Assembly: GCA_036703275.1 (NCBI GenBank)
Contig: DATNPK010000070.1
Span: forward strand, 62,001 to 126,000
Reading direction: 5' to 3'
Origin: Coleofasciculaceae cyanobacterium
Lineage (GTDB): Bacteria; Cyanobacteriota; Cyanobacteriia; Cyanobacteriales; Xenococcaceae
Length of the DNA: 64,000 bases
The position numbers were made by a program, and so were the translations under genes. Positions 1-7,264 of this stretch are shown piece after piece; the first letter of the stretch is position 1, and each line of letters starts with the position of its first letter. The notes under the pieces were generated by a model. That model did not search any database and was not told the DNA's origin. It was given only the letters and a program-made list of their open reading frames with translations.

Positions 1-53
1 ACAGACTAGCAATAGGTTAATCTCGCTATTTGCTAGTTCATCTCTTCAAGAAG

Positions 54-497
54 CTACCACTTTTTGTAGGGTAAGAATTTACCACACATAACGATCTGGA
101 CGCGATCGCCTTGAGGATCTTCAACCTTTTCAACTTCTACCGAAAAGTCGATTGCACTCATGATGCCATCACCAAATTTCTCGTGAACTACCGCTTTGAT
201 CGGCATTCCGTATACCTGCATAATTTCATAAAACCGATAAATTAAGGGATCGGTAGGAATTTGAGGCTCAAGCGAACCTTTAAGCGGTGGGATAGTCAGA
301 GGTTCAGCCATTGATTCGGGTAAACCCAAGGTGGTGACGATTTTAGTGGCTTCTTTTAAGCTGGCACTAGCTTGACGATAGATCACTGATGCGATCCAGG
401 TTTCATCTAGTCCAACTGCTTGTTCCAAGTCTTCAAAGGTTATTCCCTTTTCTTTTTTTGCTGCTAATAATTTTTCGGTAATTTCCGAAATTGCCAT
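54..497 (-). CDS. cynS: Cyanate hydratase (cyanase)
   Basis: Cyanase converts cyanate and bicarbonate to ammonia and CO2, giving cyanate detoxification and nitrogen supply in the cytoplasm. The 147-residue length is close to the E. coli enzyme. An N-terminal helix-turn-helix-like domain (about residues 1-75) precedes the cyanase domain. The catalytic triad known from E. coli (Arg96, Glu99, Ser122) corresponds to Arg88, Glu91 and Ser114, a constant shift of eight. The ATG is preceded by an AAGGAG-type ribosome site. No transporter genes (cynABD type) are visible beside it, so it may be expressed alone. Identification is secure. Confidence 0.95.
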   Translation of the reverse strand: MAISEITEKLLAAKKEKGITFEDLEQAVGLDETWIASVIYRQASASLKEATKIVTTLGLPESMAEPLTIPPLKGSLEPQIPTDPLIYRFYEIMQVYGMPIKAVVHEKFGDGIMSAIDFSVEVEKVEDPQGDRVQIVMCGKFLPYKKW

Positions 498-604
498 AAT
501 TTTTGCTCCTTAATTTTCTGTCAAAATCAACTAATTGTGAGGGCATGTCGCCAAACGTCCCTACGGTTTGATTTAGGCTTCTTTTACTGCCCTGGTTTCT
601 CGAT

Positions 605-975
605 TTGAACCTCCCATCGCTCTTTCGCGCGAGGGATTCCCTTATAGGCTCGACTCTACACACTTAAATGCTTCCCAAGCATTATGCAGTCGTTTAACCA
701 CGTCTTGAGTTACTTGAAAATGAACAGCTTGTAACCAAGGATTAGTTTTTTTCCATTAGGCTAAGTTGTCTTTTTTGTTCAAAGTAACTAGGGAAGAGAA
801 CATCTGCCGATGTTATGTATTCGCGATTCAAAAAGCAAGAGTAAAAACTACACTTTCTCGAATTAAGCCAATCCTTGAGGTCGCGCAAACATCTATTATA
901 CAACCGACGACAAATTTCCAACCATTCAAGCATCAATGCTTGCTGGTCGGCCGGTGGGTAAATTCGATAAATAAG
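605..975 (-). pseudogene. Decayed IS200/IS605-family tnpB with right-end hairpin
   Basis: From about 975 to 742 the minus strand encodes the typical N-terminus of cyanobacterial TnpB/OrfB proteins (RIYPPADQQALMLEWLEICR, then LYNRCLRDLKDWLNSRK, then REYITSADVLFPSYFEQ). It ends at a frameshift in a run of seven A. The adjacent frame continues as NPWLQAVHFQVTQDVVKRLH and WEAFKCV down to a stop at 642. The catalytic RuvC part is missing, so most of the gene has been deleted. At 612-636 an 8-bp stem with one bulge is followed by TTCAA, which resembles an IS605-type right end where the omega RNA scaffold terminates. No good start codon is visible. Non-functional. Confidence 0.8.
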
Positions 976-1009
976 TATAGTTTAAATTTAGCATTTGCCA
1001 ATCGCGGAT

Positions 1010-1057
1010 TCACGGATAAACCGCACTCCGCCCTTCGGTCTCGAAGCTTATCCGTGA
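1010..1057. repeat. 10-bp perfect inverted repeat upstream of the tnpB relic
   Basis: TCACGGATAA at 1010-1019 and its exact complement at 1048-1057 enclose 28 bases rich in short G+C palindromes. The segment lies upstream of the tnpB remnant and could be part of the left end of that element or an independent palindromic repeat. The rest of 976-1306 shows no convincing gene; an open plus-strand frame across 766-1149 is antisense to tnpB and to this repeat and is rejected. Confidence 0.5.
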
Positions 1058-1306
1058 TAGACGCTCGTGCGATCTTACAGAGCGTGGGGCTTCCCGTCGG
1101 GAAAGCTAAAATATTTATTGGTATTGGTATTGCTTTGACTTTAAATTAAATTAGATGCGGGTAAACTCTTGGTCGCATCTAATACCCCTTTCTTTTACTG
1201 ATATTCTAAATTTTCTGCTAATAAGAAATATTGGCTAATTAGTATAGATCGATCCTGCTCGATCGCACTTTTGCTTAACTATTTTGCCCTGGATGGGACG
1301 CAATAT

Positions 1307-1822
1307 TTATTTCTTTTTAGCTTCTCTTTCGGAAACAACCCGCGTACAGCACCAGTCTATGGGCAAAGCTGATGGCCAACCCATACGAATCGCTTCGGGG
1401 CAAATAGTCATTACCGTTAATTGACAATCAATTAATTGAAACCCCTCTTTTTTGCACTGCTTTAAACTGTGTTTTAAAATAGTGTCGTCTCTAAACTCAA
1501 TTGTATTGTTGCATTGAATACAAACAACATGATGATGATGGTGGGGGTAAGGTTGATTTAACTCATAATGTTTGTGTCCTTCTGCTAGTTCTAATTCTCG
1601 CAGAATTCCCATACGTGCCATTAATTTTACACTACGGTAAATAGTGGACAGGCTAATCGGTTCTCCCCGTTGTTCCACCAAAGCGTGCAATTCTTCCGCG
1701 CTGAGGTGATCGCCTTTCGGCAAATTTTGAAATACGTGCAGGATTTTTTCTCTCTGAGGTGTCATGCGCCAACCTCGAGAATTGAGTTCGGCTTTTAAAG
1801 AAGATGCCGTATAGTCAACCAT
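1307..1822 (-). CDS. perR: PerR-type Fur-family repressor (FurC)
   Basis: Peroxide-sensing, metal-dependent repressor of the Fur superfamily. The N-terminal winged helix covers residues 10-85 (TPQREKIL, STIYRSVKLM). A dimerisation/metal domain follows, with the HHHHH cluster at 94-98 and one CxxC at 101-104. The usual second CxxC is replaced by a lone Cys141, and there is an unusual Cys158-Cys159 pair near the C-terminus. Sequence pattern and length (171 aa) match the cyanobacterial PerR/FurC group (Synechocystis slr1738 type) better than iron Fur or Zur. The gene is monocistronic and has a palindrome resembling a PerR box just upstream, suggesting autoregulation. Confidence 0.88.
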   Translation of the reverse strand: MVDYTASSLKAELNSRGWRMTPQREKILHVFQNLPKGDHLSAEELHALVEQRGEPISLSTIYRSVKLMARMGILRELELAEGHKHYELNQPYPHHHHHVVCIQCNNTIEFRDDTILKHSLKQCKKEGFQLIDCQLTVMTICPEAIRMGWPSALPIDWCCTRVVSEREAKKK

Positions 1823-1849
1823 ACCAATCTTTTATCAATTATTTGCTGC

Positions 1850-1862
1850 TTATTGACAATAA
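1850..1862. promoter_or_regulatory. Candidate PerR/Fur box upstream of perR
   Basis: TTATTG-A-CAATAA is a perfect 6-1-6 hyphenated palindrome 28 bases upstream of the perR ATG. Its spacing and A/T character resemble the 7-1-7 boxes recognised by PerR and Fur proteins. It sits where a repressor would block transcription. The assignment rests on symmetry and position only. Confidence 0.45.
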
Positions 1863-2103
1863 TAAGATTTTTAATCAACCTTTGCAATAAAGTTTAGTTA
1901 CAGAATACTTAGCTGCGATTTTGCTTGACTCTAATAAAAATGCGATCGCTTAATCTTAATTTTAACACTATTGCCTAATTAGGAGGAACTAACCATGACA
2001 AGACGGTAGAAGAAAGTTATTTAGCTGTAGTATTCTTACTGAAGACAAAGTAATAATTGTCTGAATATACATATTTTAGTCAAAATACTAATTTTTGGAT
2101 GTC

Positions 2104-2265
2104 ATGATTCGTCGAGAATACAAAACCTTAAAATTTTTTATAGTAGTCACAATATCTTTTTTAGTTATATGACAGGGAAAAAATAATCTTGCTTGGTTTG
2201 CATCTCAAGTTTTAGAAAAAGATTGTTCTGCAAGTTGGTTGCTTATTAAATACCAACAACGCTGA
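2104..2265 (+). pseudogene. Possible short ORF interrupted by TGA
   Basis: An ATG-initiated frame encodes a basic start and a hydrophobic stretch (KFFIVVTISFLVI). It meets TGA after 22 codons and then stays open in the same frame for 31 more (LAWFASQVLEKDCSASWLL) to a second stop. A single TGG-to-TGA change would explain the interruption. No family is recognised. It may be a broken small membrane protein or chance. Confidence 0.2.
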
Positions 2266-2445
2266 TTATGCTTTAAGTTTTAAATTAAGTAATAGTAGCT
2301 TCCCCGCTATTCTACCAGAGCTTGTAGCTTCTCTGCTCTCAATAGATATTATATAAATTTATTTGATAGAAATATTTCAAAAAATAAAGTGTAATCCAAT
2401 ATAAAAAATTTGATTTATTACCGTTTAATAAATGGGTTAAAGCCC

Positions 2446-2640
2446 CGTCCTTTAGGACGATTGATTGTACTAAAAATTTCATTTATTGAATCCTTATGCC
2501 CGTGCATAACTAGCTGAGTCTTCGACTTGCTACGCGACACGAAGTTATATGCGAAGCGGTATGCTAAAGCACTAGCCCTAAAGGATTAGCGCCTGGAGGC
2601 GCGTCCTTCGCGTCGTCCTTTAGGAGTCATGCACGGGCAA
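2446..2640. repeat. Palindromic repeat cluster in the perR / solute-binding-protein spacer
   Basis: The spacer 1823-2818 has no convincing intact gene. It holds a 14-base hairpin (CGTCC-TTTA-GGACG, about 2447-2460) and a perfect 10-bp inverted pair, GCCCGTGCAT at 2498-2507 and its complement at 2629-2638. Between these lie smaller palindromes such as CCTAAAGGA and TATATGCGAAGCGGTATG (2546-2563). The latter recurs as an exact reverse complement inside pilQ at 7346-7363. This is a mosaic of dispersed palindromic elements. Confidence 0.7.
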
Positions 2641-2818
2641 TCGCGTCGCGAAGCGGCTTGTACTTATCGCATTGAGTGTACCCGATATTGGCTGACTTTA
2701 GGCAGAGACTAGGGGACGGGGTGACTTCTGATTGACTTTTGACTTTTCCTCTTCCCGCAGGATATCCGAAGGTGTATGCTTTAGCACAATGTGACTTTTG
2801 AATGAATTTTTGATTTCT

Positions 2819-4117
2819 CTATTTTTGATTCCATTCATCGGCAGCATCCTGAACCGCCTGTTCTACAGTTTTTTCATCCAACATTGCAGCTTGTAAATTT
2901 TCATAAATTGCTTTTTGTAAGATTTGAAGATCTTTTTGAACGGGAATTAAAACTTCTGCATCCTCAAGCTGCGCTGCGCTAACCTGTTTTGCCTGCTCTT
3001 TTAAACTAGTTTGTTGCTGTTTAAGATCCTTTAAATATTGCTCTACTGCTTTTGTGGTCGAAGGAAGAACATTAGACTCTTGAGCAAAAGCCAACTGATT
3101 TTCTGTATTAGTCACAAACAAAGCATATTTAAGTGCTTGTTCCGATTTATCGCTATCACGAGGAATAACTAAATTCATTACCGCCACGTTTTTTTTGCCT
3201 GTTTGACCAGTGATTTGTGGAGCAACAGCAGAAACTTCAGCTACGGTTGGGGCATTATTAGTAATGCTATCAATAAACTCGGCACCAGAAGCCAACAAAG
3301 CTGTCTCTCCAGACTGATATAGTTCAATTCCGCGACGATGACCTTGAGTCAATACATCTGGAGGCAGTAATTTTTGCTGGTATAAATCTACCCAATATTG
3401 AAAGGCTGCTTTGCCCTCTGGAGTATTAAAAGCTGCTTTTCCTGAATCATCTACTAAATTTACGCCCATTTTTACCAAAGACTCTAAAACATCTCCCGAA
3501 TCACTAGGTACAAAAGTGATAAAGAAGGCATATTTACCCGTTTTCTCTTTGATTATTTTAGCAACTTGTGCCAATTGCGAGTAGGTTTGAGGCGGTTGAT
3601 TAATACCGGCTGCGGTCAAGAGTTTTTTATTGTAAACAGTAATGGTGGTAGTTAAATACCAAGGAAGACCAAATGTTTGCTCGTTGCAATTATTTTCTTG
3701 ACAGACTTCAATGGTGCTGGCTTGCCAAATTTTCGGTAGATAAGTCGCCTTTACTTCAGGAGGAACTATTGTTTCTAAGTCTAGCCAAGCATTGCGCGTA
3801 GCTAATTGTGAAGCAAATTTGGGGTTTAAATTGACTACATCTGGTGCTGTACTAGCGGAAATAGAGGTCAAAATCTTATTTTCCATAGCTGACCAAGAAA
3901 CATCAATCCAACGTAGCTCAAGTGCCTCATTCTGCTGTTCAAAAGTACGGTTTAAATTAACAAAATATTCAGTAAAGTTGGGTTTAAGCTGCATTGTCCA
4001 AAACTCAAGCTGATTAGAATTAGAATTTGCTTGAGGATTACAGCCAAATAACCCACTTAAAATTACGCCAAACAACAAGTACCTGCTTAACTTTTTGGTA
4101 AAGATGATTCTTCTCAC
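2819..4117 (-). CDS. ABC transporter solute-binding lipoprotein (sugar type, family 1)
   Basis: A 432-residue extracytoplasmic binding protein of the MalE-like family 1. The lipobox LFGC puts the lipidated cysteine at residue 26, so the mature protein is membrane-tethered in the periplasm. Sugar-binding features follow (LEFWTMQL, the TAPDVVNLNP segment, GLPWYLTTTITVYNKKLL, the GKAAFNTPEGKAAFQYW block). The C-terminal 70 residues are Gln/Lys-rich and probably helical. No permease or ATPase gene lies next to it, so its partners must be elsewhere. The ligand cannot be told from sequence; oligosaccharides or polyols are typical. Confidence 0.85.
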   Translation of the reverse strand: MRRIIFTKKLSRYLLFGVILSGLFGCNPQANSNSNQLEFWTMQLKPNFTEYFVNLNRTFEQQNEALELRWIDVSWSAMENKILTSISASTAPDVVNLNPKFASQLATRNAWLDLETIVPPEVKATYLPKIWQASTIEVCQENNCNEQTFGLPWYLTTTITVYNKKLLTAAGINQPPQTYSQLAQVAKIIKEKTGKYAFFITFVPSDSGDVLESLVKMGVNLVDDSGKAAFNTPEGKAAFQYWVDLYQQKLLPPDVLTQGHRRGIELYQSGETALLASGAEFIDSITNNAPTVAEVSAVAPQITGQTGKKNVAVMNLVIPRDSDKSEQALKYALFVTNTENQLAFAQESNVLPSTTKAVEQYLKDLKQQQTSLKEQAKQVSAAQLEDAEVLIPVQKDLQILQKAIYENLQAAMLDEKTVEQAVQDAADEWNQK

Positions 4118-4411
4118 CGCTTAAATTTAAATATAAACAATAGATCAAACCATATTACTTATAGGTGAAAATGGCAATATCTATAAGTAATTTTAACTAT
4201 GATTATATATACCACTTGTGTTTTTTTCGGTACTACTACTTATCTAAAAATCTGTTTTTAGCAGCTACAATGTCCAATGTGAGTAAGCCTATAATTTAAT
4301 AAATCTGATATTTCTTAACTAATAATTAGCTATTTGGCAAATTGTTGAGAAACAGAATTTAAGATATTAACTCTATTTTGTTTATTAAGAGTAAATTCTC
4401 AATGCTTTGAC

Positions 4412-4436
4412 ACAATCTGATTTTAAGTCAGATTGT
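4412..4436. promoter_or_regulatory. Hairpin in the pilM leader
   Basis: ACAATCTGA at 4412-4420 pairs perfectly with TCAGATTGT at 4428-4436 across a seven-base loop, about 50 bases before pilM. It could be an operator or a 5'-UTR structure controlling the pil operon. The remainder of the 4118-4486 spacer is A/T-rich with no gene visible. Confidence 0.4.
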
Positions 4437-4486
4437 TATATCTAATCATAAGGTACAAATTTTGAAATACTACCTAGGACAGGGGT

Positions 4487-5590
4487 ATGCTGAATAATTT
4501 AACTAATATATTTGCTAAGAAAGGCGACAATGTAGGAATTGAAATCAATTCTCAAAAAATAAATATTGCTCAAATAGCCAAACAAGGACAGCAGTATAAA
4601 CTAATTAAAAATGTTTCGGCTGATATTCCTGATGGAGTGTATAAAGATGGAGAAATTGTTGATACTTTAACTTTATCAGAATTGATTAAAAATACTCTCA
4701 AAAATAATAAAATTAGTGCTAAGAAAGTAGCGACGGCCGTGCCAATGCGGGAAGCTATTATTCGAGTAATTCCTGTTCCCGCAGAATTAAATGAAGCAGA
4801 ACTTAAAGATATGGTTTTGCTTCATGAAGCGGGAATGCACCTGCCTTATCCCAGAGAAGAGGTGGATTTGGACTATGCCAAATTAGGCTATTTTATGGAT
4901 GAAGATGGCATTGAAAAAGTCAATGTTTTGTTAGTTGCTACCAGAAGAGAGATAACCGATCTATACACCGAAATTTTTAAGCAAGCTGATCTGGAAATAG
5001 GAGTTTTAGAGATTAATAGTTTTGCTCTAATTAGAACTATTAGAGAGCAATTACGCTCCTTTGGTTCTAAAGAGGCTGTAGTTTTAGTGGATTTGGAGTT
5101 TGATAGTACAGAAATTGCGATCATAGTTGAAGGAGTTCCTCAGTTTTCTAGGACTGTTCCTATTGGTACTTATCAAATGCGTGCTGCATTCTCTCAAGCA
5201 ATGAATTTGCCAGCTACTGGTGGAACAGAAATACTACACGATATTGACGTTTTTACTGGCATAAGAGATTCAGGAGATATAGATTTATCAAAGATTGAGT
5301 CAGGACAAGCAGCTTTGCTGAAAGTTCTCGGCGAATTAACGGAAGAATTGAGTCGGTCAATAAATTTTTATATTAATCAAAGCGAAGATTTAGAAATTGC
5401 TCAGTTACTATTAGCTGGACCAGGAGCAGGAATTAATCAAGTAGATGAATTTTTTACTCAAAAATTAAATTTACCTACTATGAAAGTCGATCCTATTGCC
5501 ACTTTAGGTTTAAATGTTAGTCAAGATATTGCTCCCAACAATCGCCCTGGCTTGGGAATTGTTTTAGGTTTGGGAATAAGGGAGGTTTAA
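4487..5590 (+). CDS. pilM: Type IV pilus assembly protein PilM
   Basis: Actin-like ATPase of the pilus alignment complex, located on the cytoplasmic face of the inner membrane, where it binds the N-terminus of PilN. The 367 residues show the FtsA/PilM fold: VGIEINSQKINIAQ (beta-strand ATP loop, residues 16-29), VATAVPMREAIIR, VLVDLEFDSTEIAI (phosphate 2 loop) and LAGPGAGINQVDEFF near the end. It is the first gene of pilM-pilN-pilO-pilQ, all on the plus strand. These genes support pilus extension, twitching phototaxis and DNA uptake in cyanobacteria. Confidence 0.93.
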   Translation: MLNNLTNIFAKKGDNVGIEINSQKINIAQIAKQGQQYKLIKNVSADIPDGVYKDGEIVDTLTLSELIKNTLKNNKISAKKVATAVPMREAIIRVIPVPAELNEAELKDMVLLHEAGMHLPYPREEVDLDYAKLGYFMDEDGIEKVNVLLVATRREITDLYTEIFKQADLEIGVLEINSFALIRTIREQLRSFGSKEAVVLVDLEFDSTEIAIIVEGVPQFSRTVPIGTYQMRAAFSQAMNLPATGGTEILHDIDVFTGIRDSGDIDLSKIESGQAALLKVLGELTEELSRSINFYINQSEDLEIAQLLLAGPGAGINQVDEFFTQKLNLPTMKVDPIATLGLNVSQDIAPNNRPGLGIVLGLGIREV

Positions 5591-5688
5591 AATTATTTAA
5601 AATTATCATAATGTTACCTAAAAAATACATTGAGTAACTGGAATAGTGCCAAAAATATATTAATTATTATTAGAATTTGCCTGGCTTT

Positions 5689-6438
5689 ATGTATAACTTA
5701 GATATTAATTTTCTGAGAGATAGGAATTTAGGAGAAACTGCTAATATTACTAGCGGTTTTGTTCAGAAAAAAGAACCTTCTTTTGCCGACAAAATTCCTA
5801 TTATAGGGGGAGCATTTGTATTTCTCTTAGCACCTGCCATTACATTTGGTTATTTACAAAGCGTTAAGGCAAAAACTGTTGCTATAGAATCAGAAATAAA
5901 GCAAATAGAAAGCGAAATTGCCGAACTGGGAAATCAAAACAAAAAGCTGGAGGCGGCAGAAGCAGAAATTCAGGCAGCAGAAGCAGAAACGGCAGCTTTT
6001 GTTCAAGTATTTGAAAAAATTAAACCTTGGGCAGCGATTATGCAGGAAATAAGCGATCGCACTCCGCCAGGAGTTCAGGTAGATTCAATTCAACAAACTG
6101 CTTCTGACTCTGACATCGGCGTGGATTTGTCTGGCGTAGCTCGTTCTTATGAAGACGTAAATGACTTTGTTTTATTCCTCCAGCGATCGCCGTTTTTTGA
6201 GCGACAACAAGTTAGGTTAAATAGTGCTAGTAATGCTGATTTTGCTGTAGAAGTAGCCAACCGAGAAGATTTCCCTGATATCGCTTCGTTAGAACTGCCT
6301 GGGGTTAAATACACTATTTCAGCCCAGTTAAATAATGCTCCTTCTTCTGAGCTGATTCAAGTAATTAGCGAAAAAGGTTCAATTGGTGTAGTAACCAGAC
6401 TAAAAACATTAGAGCGTAAAGGAGCGATTTTGAAATGA
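5689..6438 (+). CDS. pilN: Type IV pilus assembly protein PilN
   Basis: Bitopic inner-membrane protein linking PilM to PilO. The N-terminus MYNLDINFLRDR carries the conserved cytoplasmic PilM-binding motif NFLRDR. One membrane span (about PIIGGAFVFLLAPAITFGYL) is followed by a Glu/Ala/Gln-rich coiled coil and a periplasmic ferredoxin-like domain. I prefer the ATG at 5689 over an in-frame TTG 12 bases upstream, because the motif then lies at the usual distance from the start. The stop overlaps the pilO ATG (ATGA), a sign of translational coupling. Confidence 0.9.
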   Translation: MYNLDINFLRDRNLGETANITSGFVQKKEPSFADKIPIIGGAFVFLLAPAITFGYLQSVKAKTVAIESEIKQIESEIAELGNQNKKLEAAEAEIQAAEAETAAFVQVFEKIKPWAAIMQEISDRTPPGVQVDSIQQTASDSDIGVDLSGVARSYEDVNDFVLFLQRSPFFERQQVRLNSASNADFAVEVANREDFPDIASLELPGVKYTISAQLNNAPSSELIQVISEKGSIGVVTRLKTLERKGAILK

Positions 6439-7214
6439 CCTTTGCTGACGATTTTGCTACGGAAAAAAGTCTGGCAGGAGATTATCCTAGTGCCTTTGGG
6501 ATTACTTTTACCCCCAAAGTTTCGGGAATAGCGATCGCAGTTGCGGGGATTACTCTAGCTGCCTATGGCTTGATTAATTATGTCAATCCTGCGCAAAAAA
6601 CCTACGACGAGGCAGCAACTAAAAAGCAAGAACTACAGGTACAGCTAAGCCAAATTCAAACTGGAGATCTACAGCTAAAGTTAGCTCAACTAGAAGCGGA
6701 TTTAGCCGAAACTAAAGCTTTAAAAACTGAGGTGATGTCCATGTTTACTAATGAGCAGGATTTAGACACATTGCTCTTAGATTTAAATGGCTTTGTTGCT
6801 TCTAATCAGGGAACTTTAATTGACTATCAACCTGAAGGCAATGCCACCATAATTGAAGATGCTTCTTTGGGTGAAGGAGTACAGGGGAAGCTCAAACGTC
6901 AGGGAATTTCTTTGACAATCCAAGGAACTTTTCTCGAAACCAAAGAGATTTTACAAGATCTCGAACGCCTACAGCCATTGTTAATGGTACAGACGATTAG
7001 TTCGACTGTGGAAGAAAAACCAACGGCAATTTTGACTAGTGGTAGCGAGATTGTACCGCAAACGCAAGCCGAGTTAAAAACACAAATTAAACTAGATGCT
7101 ATTTTACCTCTGAGCGAAGCCGAAATAGAAAGTGCGAAAAAAGCTCAGGAAGCAGCAGCAGAAGGTGGTGAGCAACAAGATGGTCAGCCAGAGGCTGAAG
7201 CTGCCGAACAATAA
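6435..7214 (+). CDS. pilO: Type IV pilus assembly protein PilO
   Basis: Partner of PilN in the inner-membrane alignment complex. A short cytoplasmic head is followed by a single span (IAIAVAGITLAAYGLINYV), a coiled coil (QLSQIQTGDLQLKLAQLEAD) and a periplasmic domain. The C-terminus (EAAAEGGEQQDGQPEAEAAE) is an acidic, low-complexity tail typical of cyanobacterial homologues. It overlaps pilN by four bases and ends 50 bases before pilQ, supporting one operon. Confidence 0.88.
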   Translation: MTFADDFATEKSLAGDYPSAFGITFTPKVSGIAIAVAGITLAAYGLINYVNPAQKTYDEAATKKQELQVQLSQIQTGDLQLKLAQLEADLAETKALKTEVMSMFTNEQDLDTLLLDLNGFVASNQGTLIDYQPEGNATIIEDASLGEGVQGKLKRQGISLTIQGTFLETKEILQDLERLQPLLMVQTISSTVEEKPTAILTSGSEIVPQTQAELKTQIKLDAILPLSEAEIESAKKAQEAAAEGGEQQDGQPEAEAAEQ

Positions 7215-7264
7215 AAGTTCTAGCAAAAATATATTGACTAATATTATAGGTTGAGGATTAAACA

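Noticed and set aside
605-660. A possible tRNA because of GGTTCAAAT
   Set aside because: No 5-bp T-stem or acceptor pairing can be formed; the bases belong to the IS605-like right end.
766-1149. A 127-codon open frame on the plus strand
   Set aside because: It is antisense to the tnpB relic and covers the inverted repeat; the protein has no recognisable pattern.
4407-4441. A sigma70 promoter for pilM (TTGACA near 4407)
   Set aside because: The distance to any TATAAT-like box is over 20 bases.
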